A DNA stretch of 37,060 bases from CAYWOS01 sp964459985. GTDB taxonomy: Bacteria; Bacillota; Clostridia; Christensenellales; Aristaeellaceae. The notes below the pieces were generated by a model. It did not search any database. It was given only the letters and a program-made list of their open reading frames with translations, and had not been told where the DNA came from. The translations under genes and the position numbers were made by a program. How positions within the stretch are numbered: position 1 is the first letter of the stretch; each line of letters opens with the position of its first letter. Below are positions 1 to 7,059 of the stretch, piece after piece. Location of the stretch: the NCBI GenBank assembly GCA_964459985.1, contig CAYWOS010000024.1, positions 1 to 37,060 on the forward strand, written 5' to 3'.

Positions 1-338
1 ACCGTCTCTCAGTTCCAATGTGGCCGATCACCCTCTCAGGTCGGCTACTGATCGTCGACTTGGTGAGCCGTTACCTCACCAACTATCTAATCAGACGCGA
101 GTCCACCTCTTACCGGATTCCTCCTTTGACCCCTGCACCATGCGATGCCGTGGTCTTATGCGGTATTAGTGCCCCTTTCGAGGCGTTATCCCCCTGTAAG
201 AGACAGGTTCCTCACGCGTTACTCACCCGTCCGCCACTCGGTACGCTTCCGATTGCTCTTCCGCGTACCCCGTTCGACTTGCATGTGTTAAGCACGCCGC
301 CAGCGTTCGTCCTGAGCCAGGATCAAACTCTTGTGTTT
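1..338 (-). rRNA. rrs: 16S ribosomal RNA, 5' portion (partial)
   Basis: Read on the minus strand, the sequence contains the universal 16S 5' motif AGAGTTTGATCCTGGCTCAG (ending near base 331), then the GACGAACGCTGGCGGCGTGC block, GTGGCGGACGGGTGAGTAACGC, and ACATTGGAACTGAGA close to base 1. By alignment of the AAGAG motif to E. coli numbering (A7-A8-G9), mature position 1 falls at about base 338. About 340 nt of roughly 1500 are present; the rest lies before the window. The V1 and V2 regions look like those of Clostridia. Its promoter and leader lie at higher coordinates. Confidence 0.97.
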
Positions 339-596
339 AATCCTCTATTCTTGTCGTTCCGGTTTGCACCGGCTCGCCAAGGCTCGCCTTCCGCGCTCTC
401 GCTTCGTCCGCTCCGCGCTCCCACCTTCCGGCGCTCGCACTTTGCGGCCCTCCGCTCCTTCGCGAAAGTCAATCGCTCATTCCAGAATTGACTGTCGTTT
501 CTCTCTCTTTTTCTGTATCGTTTTCAAGATCCCCGCGCTCCCCCTCGCAACCTCCGCTCGCTTTCGCTCGCTTCCGTCCCTCAAGGGCGCTCGGCT
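339..596 (-). other. rrn operon leader (pre-16S), no gene
   Basis: About 250 nt lie between the rrn promoter and mature 16S and hold no credible protein gene. A boxA-like antitermination element (ATCTTGAAAAC on the minus strand) lies at about 520-530, where boxA normally sits in an rrn leader. The remainder is purine-rich on the RNA strand, with repeated GAGCG/GGAGCG words between about 360 and 585. By analogy with other rrn leaders, part of this segment probably pairs with sequence beyond the 16S 3' end to form the RNase III processing stalk. That pairing cannot be tested here because the 3' side is outside the window. Confidence 0.6.
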
Positions 597-625
597 ATCT
601 TATCATGCGCATCGGAATTTGTCAA
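597..625 (-). promoter_or_regulatory. rrn promoter (sigma-A type)
   Basis: On the minus strand a perfect -35 TTGACA (625-620) is followed by a 17-nt spacer and a -10 TAAGAT (602-597), giving an expected start near 590. An A-rich stretch just upstream of the -35 (about 640-665) could act as an UP element. This is the best promoter upstream of the 16S gene, and no strong terminator separates it from the preceding gene. Confidence 0.88.
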
Positions 626-687
626 CTACCTTTTCGGGTTTCTTCGCAATTTTTTTGTGATCTTATGGAAAAAACAAGCTGCTCCGA

Positions 688-1557
688 TCAAAACCACGTC
701 TGGCAAACCGCGAAGATGTACCAGTTTTTCTGATGAAGCTCGTACTGATAGACATCCTCCGTCTGTTCCTCGACAGGCAGCGCCGACATATTGCGCTCGT
801 CGGCGTTCCTGCTGTCGTACAGGTAGCGATACCGCTTGATGCGATTGGACACGTTGCCCTCGACGGTCGACAATTCGTACACGCCGTCGCCGCGATCGAC
901 GACATCGGTGATCATTCCGATATGAATCACCGTGGTGTAATCGCGCTGACCGTAGATCACGAGATACCCTTTTCGCGGGATATTGGTGATGCGTTCCATT
1001 TTATGATAGCCCGTCCACAGTTTGCCCACGCCCGCCGCGAACACGGCGTAGGGCTCGCCGCCCGGGTGCGGCACGCTTTCGTTGTAGTCGTCCATCGGCA
1101 CGCCGGCGGTGTCCAGACAATAGCTGACGAAGCCGCCGCACCAGCCGAAGTAGCAGCCCGGCCCCGTGCCGCAGTACCATGCGGTATACTTGTTGCGCTG
1201 CGTGAACGTTTTTCCGAGGTTATCCCGCCATTCGTTCAGCGCCAGTTCGACGGCGCCCTGAATCAGCGCGGGCGGCGCCGAGCTGTCCACCGTTACGTCA
1301 TAGACATACTCCTGCCCGTCGTCCGCCGCGCACACGACGGTGGCAAAGCCCTCGTCAAGCGCCGTCAGCGTCCCACTCTCCGCCGAAACCACCTCGGGCG
1401 CGTCGCTCGTCCATTCGCCGGACAGCCCTTTGATCGTCCATACGTCGCCCGGCCGCAGCATAAGCGATTGATTTGAGTACGCGTCGCCGATATCCTCGGC
1501 GACGGCGCAGGGAAAAACGCAAAGCAGGATTATCAGCGCAAGCATAAAACGTCTCAT
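688..1557 (-). CDS. Secreted CHAP-domain (NlpC/P60-like) protein
   Basis: A 289-residue protein. Residues 1-20 are a signal peptide (MRRF, hydrophobic core, AVA then ED), so it is exported. Residues about 25-92 look like a small bacterial Ig-like (BIG2-type) domain. Residues about 100-285 form a CHAP-type cysteine amidohydrolase: likely nucleophile C140 in GWCGGFVSYC, H212 in VIHIGMI, and an EGN motif near 233-235, in the usual order. CHAP enzymes cleave peptidoglycan peptide bonds; the substrate here is inferred. The start ATG overlaps the stop of the upstream membrane-protein gene (ATGA), with GGAGG 10 nt before it, so the two form an operon. No convincing terminator follows before the rrn promoter. 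Confidence 0.82.
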   Translation of the reverse strand: MRRFMLALIILLCVFPCAVAEDIGDAYSNQSLMLRPGDVWTIKGLSGEWTSDAPEVVSAESGTLTALDEGFATVVCAADDGQEYVYDVTVDSSAPPALIQGAVELALNEWRDNLGKTFTQRNKYTAWYCGTGPGCYFGWCGGFVSYCLDTAGVPMDDYNESVPHPGGEPYAVFAAGVGKLWTGYHKMERITNIPRKGYLVIYGQRDYTTVIHIGMITDVVDRGDGVYELSTVEGNVSNRIKRYRYLYDSRNADERNMSALPVEEQTEDVYQYELHQKNWYIFAVCQTWF

Positions 1558-2651
1558 GATGGATTCGCCTCCGAAGGATCGTCGTCAGGCTTCGACACGC
1601 GCTGCGCGCCGTCGCGTCTGACGCGCCTGATACCCGCCACGTTGTCGTAAATGTTCGCCGCCATGCCGAGCAGCAGCGTTAAGTAATAGGTAAAGAAACG
1701 CCACAAAAGCAACGCGCCCAGCAGCGTCCCCTGCGGAAAATACGCCTGAAAGAAGAGGTAGAAGCCGCCCTCCTGCGCGCCCGACGCGCCGGGAAGCGGG
1801 GTGAACGACGCGCCGACAAATAAAAGCAGCTGCAGCGTCAACAGCTCGGCGTAGGGCGCGGCGGACAGACCCAGCGCGCGGTACACGCAGTATACGACGC
1901 TCATCAGCCCGAGCACCTGCACGAACGAAATGGACAGCAGAACGAGCAATTGCATCGGATGATTCCTGACCATGTTGACGCTGACGCGGAAATCATTGAG
2001 CGCGGCGTCGGCGCGCGAGGAGGACTTGGGCAGATCGCGCACGATGCGCAGCGCAGCGCCGATTTTCAGCAGCAGCGTGATGATGAAGCGCACGATGTTG
2101 CGGTTGATGGCGAGCAGCAGCACGGCGACGACGGTCAACCCGTTCAGGATGAATCCAAGATAGACGAACCAGCGCCCCGACTCGATGTTCGGCGTCACGA
2201 CGGCGCCGTTGAGCAGCCACATTGAAGTCGCCAGGATGAGCAGCGACATTTGCCAGCAGAAGAATTTGACCGTCAGCCCCGAGCTTGCCACGCCCGACGG
2301 CACGCCGCGCTTTTTGAAGGCGAACACCTGCATGGGCTGTCCGCCGGTGGCGGCCGGGGTGATGCTGGAATAGAAGATGCCGATCATCGACACGATAAAC
2401 GTCGAAAAAAAGCGGATTTTGACCTTTTGCTGGACAAAAAACACGTGGAGCACCAGCGCCTCGGCGACAAGATATATCCCCAGAACGCCGAGCGCCGCGG
2501 CGATCCACCGCCAATCCGCCGTTTTGAGCGCCGCCCACGCGTCGCCGATCTCGCCGCCGCGCACGCCAAAAAAGATCACGAGCGCGATCGTACCGAGTAT
2601 CGTCAGCGCGTTAAACAGGTTGCCGCGCGCGGTCTTGGACAGCTTCTTCAA
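1554..2651 (-). CDS. LPG-synthase-TM / flippase-like membrane protein
   Basis: A 365-residue polytopic membrane protein of the lysylphosphatidylglycerol synthase TM-region (UPF0104/AglD-like) family. About eight hydrophobic helices are visible, together with the family motifs SSITPAATGGQP and TPLPGASGAQEGGF. Relatives without the C-terminal aminoacyl-transferase domain, as here, are mostly uncharacterised and are suggested to act in lipid translocation or cell-envelope processes. I place the start at TTG 2651, with AAGGATGG seven bases upstream. A longer reading from 2765 would begin upstream of the gene's own -35 and -10 boxes (2728-2700), so it cannot be translated from that promoter. It overlaps the CHAP gene by 4 nt. 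Confidence 0.85.
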   Translation of the reverse strand: MKKLSKTARGNLFNALTILGTIALVIFFGVRGGEIGDAWAALKTADWRWIAAALGVLGIYLVAEALVLHVFFVQQKVKIRFFSTFIVSMIGIFYSSITPAATGGQPMQVFAFKKRGVPSGVASSGLTVKFFCWQMSLLILATSMWLLNGAVVTPNIESGRWFVYLGFILNGLTVVAVLLLAINRNIVRFIITLLLKIGAALRIVRDLPKSSSRADAALNDFRVSVNMVRNHPMQLLVLLSISFVQVLGLMSVVYCVYRALGLSAAPYAELLTLQLLLFVGASFTPLPGASGAQEGGFYLFFQAYFPQGTLLGALLLWRFFTYYLTLLLGMAANIYDNVAGIRRVRRDGAQRVSKPDDDPSEANPS

Positions 2652-2699
2652 ACCGGTACCATCCTTCAAGCAGGTTTCATGGACATGACCGTGTTGTTC

Positions 2700-2728
2700 A
2701 GTATACCACAGAACGCCCGGATTGTCAT
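2700..2728 (-). promoter_or_regulatory. Promoter of the LPG-TM/CHAP operon
   Basis: Minus strand: -35 ATGACA (2728-2723), 17-nt spacer, -10 TATACT (2705-2700), expected start near 2692. This gives a leader of about 40 nt to the TTG start at 2651. It lies back to back with the promoter of the divergent sigma-factor gene. Confidence 0.78.
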
Positions 2729-2732
2729 CCCC

Positions 2733-2761
2733 TTGACGCGCCGATCGCGACCCGATACAAT
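2733..2761 (+). promoter_or_regulatory. Promoter of the ECF sigma operon
   Basis: Plus strand: -35 TTGACG (2733-2738), 17-nt spacer, -10 TACAAT (2756-2761), expected start near 2768. This is a housekeeping (sigma-A) type promoter; I did not find an obvious ECF-type autoregulatory promoter. Its -35 lies only four bases from the -35 of the divergent promoter. Confidence 0.78.
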
Positions 2762-2848
2762 TCAAATATTCTGTCGGACGGAATCAGCGCAGCGCGCGCC
2801 GCGTCTAATGTGTGCAAGAGCTCATTGCAAACGAAGGGAGTCACCGAT

Positions 2849-3322
2849 TTGACCGCAGAGGAATTCGCGCGGGAGGCGCAAAACCAGCGCGAGACGATGT
2901 ACCGCGTATCCGCCGCGTACCTGAAACGCGAGTGCGATCGCGCCGACGCCGTACAGGAAGCGCTTTTCAAGGCGTGGCGCAGGCTGCCCTCGCTGCGCGA
3001 GGAGGCGTACTTCCGCACGTGGCTGATCCGCATCCTGATTCGAGAATGCGTCAACATTCTAAGGTCGGAGAAGCGGATCGATCTCGTGGAGGAAATCCCC
3101 GAAGCCGCCGCGCCCGAGGAAAGCGCGTATCCCGAACTGCGCGAAACCATCCGGGCGCTGCCGCCCAAGCTGCGCGCGGTCGTCGTTCTCCACTACATGG
3201 AAAACGAATCGACCGGGGACATCGCAAAAATCCTGCGCGTGTCCAAGGGAACGGTATGCTCGCGGCTGTCCCGCGCGCGTGATCAAATGAAGGCGTTGCT
3301 CAAGGAGGATGTGTCATGGTAA
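2849..3322 (+). CDS. ECF-type sigma-70 family RNA polymerase sigma factor
   Basis: About 157 residues. Region 2 is recognisable (DAVQEALFKAWRRLPSLREE, then FRTWLIRILIRECVNILR). Region 4 follows a short acidic linker, with ALPPKLRAVVVLHYMENEST and the helix-turn-helix DIAKILRVSKGTVCSRLSRAR. Only regions 2 and 4 are present, which defines the ECF group. It would direct RNA polymerase to a stress- or envelope-responsive regulon. I prefer TTG 2849, which has GGGAG eight bases upstream; an in-frame ATG at 2810 has no clear ribosome-binding site. The gene overlaps the next by 7 nt, and that partner is a membrane protein of the kind that controls ECF factors. The inducing signal is unknown. Confidence 0.9.
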   Translation: MTAEEFAREAQNQRETMYRVSAAYLKRECDRADAVQEALFKAWRRLPSLREEAYFRTWLIRILIRECVNILRSEKRIDLVEEIPEAAAPEESAYPELRETIRALPPKLRAVVVLHYMENESTGDIAKILRVSKGTVCSRLSRARDQMKALLKEDVSW

Positions 3323-4398
3323 GGAAGGAAATCGATTGGAAAAACGTATTCGGCCGGCCCGACGCTTCCTTCGACGCGCGTTTCGACCGGGCACTTCAAC
3401 AAATACAGGAGGGTCAACCCAAAATGAAGAAGTTCACTTTTCGCGCCGCCGCGCTTACGTTCGCGCTGTTGATCGCCCTTTGCGCCGTCGCCTACGCGCT
3501 GACGGGCGGCTGGGGCGTGGGCGATTATCTGCAAAACCGCTACGGCAGAGATATTCCCGAAGGTTTCGTCAGCGATTACACGCAGTCCTGCACGCAGACC
3601 GTCGACGGCGTAACCTTTACCATTCGCGACGCGTACATCGACCACAACGACCTGTGCGCCATCGTGACCGTCGCGCAGGAGGACGGCGGGGACGCGGTGT
3701 TCCTGATGGCGGATCTGTCGCCGAGCGACCAAATGAGCAACCTGTATCTCGACGGACGCGAGGACGCGCGCACCATCGCGCAATACGCGGAAGAGACAGG
3801 TGTCCCCGTGCGCGAGGTCAACGTCTGGTTCGATCAGGAGGACGCGTATCTGGGCGGCGGCATGGACGTATGGCGCGAGGAGGACGGAACGACCGCCGCG
3901 GCGCTCACCATCCCGGGCATCAGCATGCAAAACGGCGGGGCGGCGCTTATCTGGCGCGTTCAGGTACTAGGCGACAACGGCGAAGCGACGCGCGGGGATG
4001 TCGAAATCCTGCTGCCCGCCGTTACGCAGACGAAGAAGGTCATGGATATCGGCAAGCCCGTCGAGGGGCTCAACCTGACGCTTGATCAAATCACGCTGTA
4101 TACAGGCGCGTTGGGCACGCGCGCCGAGATCGCCTTCAGCGTGCCCGAAACCGTGACGGAAGAGGAGCGGGCATATGTCGGAGACTGCGTATGGTTCGAG
4201 CTGATCGACCCCGCGACGGGCGAGCGCGTGCCCGAGGGCGCGTCGCTGACGGGATGCGTCACGGCGACCGGCGACTCGAGCTATCTCCAGACCGGCGATT
4301 CGATCAGCGCGTCGTGGCAGGGCGATACCCTCATTTTGCGCGCCTACGACTGCTGGGAAAAGACGCGGTTCGGGAGCGTCGAGGTATCGCTCCGATAA
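3316..4398 (+). CDS. Single-pass membrane anti-sigma-like protein (DUF4179-type)
   Basis: A 360-residue protein. Residues 1-36 are cytoplasmic and charged, residues about 42-62 form one membrane helix (FRAAALTFALLIALCAVAYA), and the rest is a large extracytoplasmic region of beta-rich, acidic repeats. This architecture, and overlap with an upstream ECF sigma gene, is typical of Clostridial DUF4179-like regulators thought to hold the sigma factor at the membrane. There is no zinc-binding HxxxCxxC motif, so it is not a classical ZAS anti-sigma factor. The ATG at 3316 is preceded by AAGGAGGATGTGTC. The role is inferred from architecture and context. A hairpin terminator follows. Confidence 0.72.
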   Translation: MVRKEIDWKNVFGRPDASFDARFDRALQQIQEGQPKMKKFTFRAAALTFALLIALCAVAYALTGGWGVGDYLQNRYGRDIPEGFVSDYTQSCTQTVDGVTFTIRDAYIDHNDLCAIVTVAQEDGGDAVFLMADLSPSDQMSNLYLDGREDARTIAQYAEETGVPVREVNVWFDQEDAYLGGGMDVWREEDGTTAAALTIPGISMQNGGAALIWRVQVLGDNGEATRGDVEILLPAVTQTKKVMDIGKPVEGLNLTLDQITLYTGALGTRAEIAFSVPETVTEEERAYVGDCVWFELIDPATGERVPEGASLTGCVTATGDSSYLQTGDSISASWQGDTLILRAYDCWEKTRFGSVEVSLR

Positions 4399-4413
4399 CA
4401 GCGCCGATCCGGC

Positions 4414-4445
4414 AGGGGCCGTCCTTCGCGGACGACCCCTTTTGT
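4414..4445 (+). terminator. Terminator after the sigma/anti-sigma operon
   Basis: AGGGG-C-CGTCC, loop TTCGC, GGACG-A-CCCCT (one C/A mismatch in the stem), followed by TTTTGT. It lies 15 nt after the stop codon of the anti-sigma-like gene. Confidence 0.8.
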
Positions 4446-4496
4446 CGTCCGTCACCATCCGCCGACGCCCGGCATACCATGCAGTACGTCCCGGAA

Positions 4497-4524
4497 CATA
4501 TTCCGCCGTCCGGACGCATACGCT
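4497..4524 (+). promoter_or_regulatory. Sigma-E-like (mother-cell sporulation) promoter
   Basis: CATATT (4497-4502), a 14-nt spacer, then CATACGCT (4517-4524). The B. subtilis sigma-E consensus is KMATATT, 14-15 nt, CATACAMT; here the core -35 matches fully and the -10 matches seven of eight. The expected start (about 4531) gives a very short leader that places the ribosome-binding site near the 5' end. I see no good sigma-A promoter in this gap. The call depends on a consensus learned from Bacillus. Confidence 0.6.
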
Positions 4525-4546
4525 CCCCTGCGAGGAGGTGAGGTCG

Positions 4547-4747
4547 ATGGCATGGCATAAGGGGCAGGTGCGCGCCCGCTGCTACCCGTCCGGAGACAGC
4601 GCCGCGAAACGCGTTATCGGGATCGTGCTGATCCTTGTCGGCGCGGTGCTGATCCTGTTTTGCGTTCCTTACTGGGCATGGCTCGCCGCGTTAGGCGCGG
4701 CGCTGGTTCTGCTCGGGTTATTCTTAATTCGGAAACAGGAGGGATAA
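4547..4747 (+). CDS. Small two-helix membrane protein, unknown function
   Basis: A 66-residue protein: a short basic N-terminus (MAWHKGQVRARCYPSGD), then two hydrophobic helices (about residues 24-41 and 43-60), ending in RKQEG. I do not recognise the family. The ATG at 4547 is chosen because AGGAGGTGA lies 5 nt upstream; the longer open frame from 4442 runs through the preceding terminator tail and has no such site. It lies between a sigma-E-like promoter and the SpoVM-like gene, with only 4 nt to that gene, so a role in the sporulating mother cell is a reasonable inference. Confidence 0.72.
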   Translation: MAWHKGQVRARCYPSGDSAAKRVIGIVLILVGAVLILFCVPYWAWLAALGAALVLLGLFLIRKQEG

Positions 4748-4751
4748 CGGT

Positions 4752-4835
4752 ATGGCGATTCATGTGATCTGCGTGAAAGCGCCGCGCGGCATTCGCGGCA
4801 TTCTGCGTTTACTCGGCGGAAAAAGGCGCGCTTGA
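4752..4835 (+). CDS. spoVM: SpoVM-like spore coat/cortex morphogenetic peptide
   Basis: A 27-residue gene. It has an excellent ribosome-binding site (AGGAGGG, 8 nt before the ATG). The C-terminal two thirds reads KAPRGIRGILRLLGGKRRA, which lines up with the KLPKFLGGIVRAMLG core of B. subtilis SpoVM (26 residues): same size, a helix-breaking proline about ten residues in, then an amphipathic basic helix. SpoVM binds the positively curved forespore outer membrane and anchors SpoIVA to start coat assembly; it is made in the mother cell under sigma-E. Identity in so short a peptide is limited, so the call rests on size, pattern, ribosome-binding site and the sigma-E-like promoter upstream. Confidence 0.72.
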   Translation: MAIHVICVKAPRGIRGILRLLGGKRRA

Positions 4836-4839
4836 GCGG

Positions 4840-4869
4840 TTGACAAATCCGCCGATCGCGTGCTATGCT
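4840..4869 (+). promoter_or_regulatory. Promoter of the tRNA deacylase gene
   Basis: Perfect -35 TTGACA (4840-4845), 18-nt spacer, -10 TATGCT (4864-4869), expected start near 4876. It starts only 5 nt after the SpoVM-like stop codon. Confidence 0.8.
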
Positions 4870-4891
4870 GTCCGAAAACGGAGGGCACACG

Positions 4892-5404
4892 ATGGGCGGT
4901 ATTTCGGACAGACAATCACGGACGCTCGCTTATCTTGACGAGCGCGGGATTTCGTACGGGCGCGCGGCGCACGCGGCGGCGCGGACGATCGAGGATTGCC
5001 GCGCCGTGGACGAGATGCTCGGCGTCCGGGTGTGTAAAAATCTGTTCCTCGCCAACCAGCAGCGCACGGCGTTCTATCTGCTGTTGCTGCGTGGCGACAA
5101 GGCGTTCAAAACAAAGAATATCTCCAAACAACTCGGCGTGTCGCGCCTGTCCTTCGGCGACGAAGGGCACATGGAGGCGCTGCTCGGACTGTCGCCGGGC
5201 GCGGTATCGGTGCTCGGGCTGATGAACGACGAAAAGAACGCGGTGCGCCTGCTGATCGACGGCGACCTGCTGAAAGAAGAATACATCGCGTGCCACCCGT
5301 GCGACAACACGGCGACGCTCAAAATCAAATGGCGGGATATCCTTGATGTTTTTCTGCCCGCCGTCCGTCACGGTTATACGGTCGTTACGGTCGATACGCC
5401 TTGA
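4892..5404 (+). CDS. YbaK/ProXp-type aminoacyl-tRNA deacylase
   Basis: A 170-residue single-domain protein of the YbaK/EbsC (prolyl-tRNA-synthetase editing) superfamily, closest in pattern to PrdX/ProXp-ala. Visible hallmarks are KNLFLANQQRTAFYLLLL, the conserved lysine-rich KTKNISKQLG, LGLSPGAVSVLGLMND, and the C-terminal HPCDNTATLKI then DILDVFLP. Such enzymes hydrolyse mischarged tRNA (typically Ala-tRNAPro) in trans. Substrate preference cannot be read from the sequence. The ATG at 4892 follows GGAGGG and sits 16 nt after the expected transcription start. Its last 20 bases overlap the 3' end of the convergent dehydrogenase gene, and no terminator lies between them. Confidence 0.85.
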   Translation: MGGISDRQSRTLAYLDERGISYGRAAHAAARTIEDCRAVDEMLGVRVCKNLFLANQQRTAFYLLLLRGDKAFKTKNISKQLGVSRLSFGDEGHMEALLGLSPGAVSVLGLMNDEKNAVRLLIDGDLLKEEYIACHPCDNTATLKIKWRDILDVFLPAVRHGYTVVTVDTP

Positions 5405-6248
5405 TCAGCGCCTGCGTGCCCTCGTTTTCGTCCCCCTGAAGCGCCAATGACTCATACAGCGCGAGCACGGCGTCGAGGACGGGCAGCCGCAGGCCGTTTT
5501 CACCCGCCACGCGGCTCGCGATGCGCATATCCTTGATAAAATGCCCGATGCAGAAACCGGGCGCGAAATCGCCCGCCAGCGCGCGGGGCGCCATATTGTC
5601 CATCTGCCAGCTTCCCGCCGCGCCGCCCGCGATGGCGGCGAGCATTTTTTCAGCGTCCAGCCCGACCCGCGCGGCGTAGGCGAGCGCCTCGGCATACGCC
5701 GCGGTCGCGCCGGCGACGGCGATCTGGTTGCACGCCTTGGTGTGCTGTCCCGCGCCCGCGCCGCCCATATGCCACACCGATTTGCCCATGCACGAAAGGA
5801 GCGGCAGCGCCCTTTGATACGCGTTTTCGTCGCCGCCCACCATGATGGTCAGCGTCGCCTCGCGCGCGCCCTTGTCGCCGCCCGAAACGGGCGCGTCGAG
5901 CACGGCGATCCCGCGCTTTTCGCCTTCCCGCGCCAGCCTGACCGCCAGTTCGGGCGAGGAGGTCGTCATATCGACGGCGACGGCGCCCGCCCGCGCGCTC
6001 TCGAATATACCGCCGGGGCCGAAATAAACCGCTTCGACATCGGCGGGATAGCCCACGATGGTGAAGATAAAATCGGCGTCCGCAACGGCGTCCGCGATGG
6101 TTTCGCAGGGCTGAACGCCCTTGTCCGCCAGCGCGAGCGCCTTGGCGAACGTCCGGTTATAACCGCGCACGCGATGCCCGCGCGCCGCGAGATGGCACGC
6201 CATCGGCGCGCCCATTTTGCCCAGCCCGATCAACGCCGCGTTCGCCAT
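5385..6248 (-). CDS. Beta-hydroxyacid dehydrogenase (HIBADH / tartronate-semialdehyde reductase family)
   Basis: A 287-residue cytoplasmic oxidoreductase. The Rossmann motif GLGKMG is at residues 8-13 and the family signature DAPVSGG at 118-124. The catalytic lysine is K171 in GQHTKACNQ, with an all-alpha C-terminal domain after that. Family members reduce or oxidise 3-hydroxyisobutyrate, tartronate semialdehyde or succinic semialdehyde. The substrate here is unknown. The residue after the GLGKMG-strand/helix unit is NRT (Y30-N31-R32), and this R-T pattern favours NADP(H). It is 10 nt downstream of the HAD phosphatase gene, with AGGAGGCGGCT before its ATG, so it is the last gene of the rimP-truB operon. 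Confidence 0.85.
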   Translation of the reverse strand: MANAALIGLGKMGAPMACHLAARGHRVRGYNRTFAKALALADKGVQPCETIADAVADADFIFTIVGYPADVEAVYFGPGGIFESARAGAVAVDMTTSSPELAVRLAREGEKRGIAVLDAPVSGGDKGAREATLTIMVGGDENAYQRALPLLSCMGKSVWHMGGAGAGQHTKACNQIAVAGATAAYAEALAYAARVGLDAEKMLAAIAGGAAGSWQMDNMAPRALAGDFAPGFCIGHFIKDMRIASRVAGENGLRLPVLDAVLALYESLALQGDENEGTQALIKAYRP

Positions 6249-6258
6249 AGCCGCCTCC

Positions 6259-7059
6259 TTACAGGTACGGGATCATGTCCGCCAGTCTATCGAACGTCAG
6301 CGTCGGCCGGATGGGCGACGCGGCGCGCATCGCTTCCGTCGTCTCGCCCGACATCACCAGAATGCTCGTCATGCCGAAATTGACGCCGGTGGCGATATCG
6401 GTGTACAGCCTGTCGCCCACCATGGCGAGCGCCTCCGCGCGCTCCCCCGCCGCGCGCAGCGATTCGCGCACGATACCGGCGTGGGGCTTGCCGATGATCA
6501 CGTCCGGCTCGCGGCCCGCGCTTGCCTTGATGAAGGCGATGATCGCGCCGATATCGGGGATAAAACCCGTCTCCGTCGGACAGTTATAATCGGGATGCGT
6601 GGCGATATAGGGCAGTCCCGCGCGCACGAAATCGCACACGGCGGTCATTTTCCCGTAATCCAGCTCGGTATCGAACGCGATCACGACGAGATCGGGGTTT
6701 TTCTCATCGATTTTCAGCCCGAGCGAAACCATTTCCTCCGTCGCGTCGCGGTTGGCGAGCAGATAGACCGATTTCCCCGCGTATTCGTTCACGATGTACC
6801 GCGCCGTCGCCTGCGCGCTGGTCAGGACGTTCCTGAAATCCTCGGGCACGCCCATGCGCGCGAGGCGCGCGCGGTAAAAAGCGGAGGAATGCGAGGAATT
6901 GTTGGTCAGAAAGATCGCCTTTCGCCCCGTTTGACGCAGCGCGTCAAGGAAGTCAAGCGAGCCGTCAATCAGGTTTTCGCCCAGATAAAAGGTGCCGTCC
7001 ATATCAAGCAGGAAGCATTTGACCGGCGCGAGCGCAGCGCGGATCTCCACGTCATTCAT
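6259..7059 (-). CDS. HAD-IIA family hydrolase (NagD/phosphoglycolate-phosphatase-like)
   Basis: A 266-residue HAD-superfamily phosphatase. Motif I is LLDMDGTFYLG, motif II is FLTNNSS, the motif III lysine is in IIGKPHAG, and motif IV is MVGDRLYTDIATG. The large cap inserted between motifs II and III places it in subclass IIA with NagD, AraL and pyridoxal phosphatases. Substrate is not deducible. I start it at ATG 7059 (GGGAGGAACAAAGG upstream), overlapping the truB stop by 8 nt; the longer frame from 7116 lies entirely inside truB. In many Firmicutes ribF follows truB; here this gene occupies that place, and a shortened ribF heads the rnf operon instead. Confidence 0.85.
   Translation of the reverse strand: MNDVEIRAALAPVKCFLLDMDGTFYLGENLIDGSLDFLDALRQTGRKAIFLTNNSSHSSAFYRARLARMGVPEDFRNVLTSAQATARYIVNEYAGKSVYLLANRDATEEMVSLGLKIDEKNPDLVVIAFDTELDYGKMTAVCDFVRAGLPYIATHPDYNCPTETGFIPDIGAIIAFIKASAGREPDVIIGKPHAGIVRESLRAAGERAEALAMVGDRLYTDIATGVNFGMTSILVMSGETTEAMRAASPIRPTLTFDRLADMIPYL

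Noticed and set aside
18..733. Overlapping open frames in the first 730 bases of the plus strand
   Set aside because: They are antisense to the 16S gene, its leader and its promoter, with no homology pattern.
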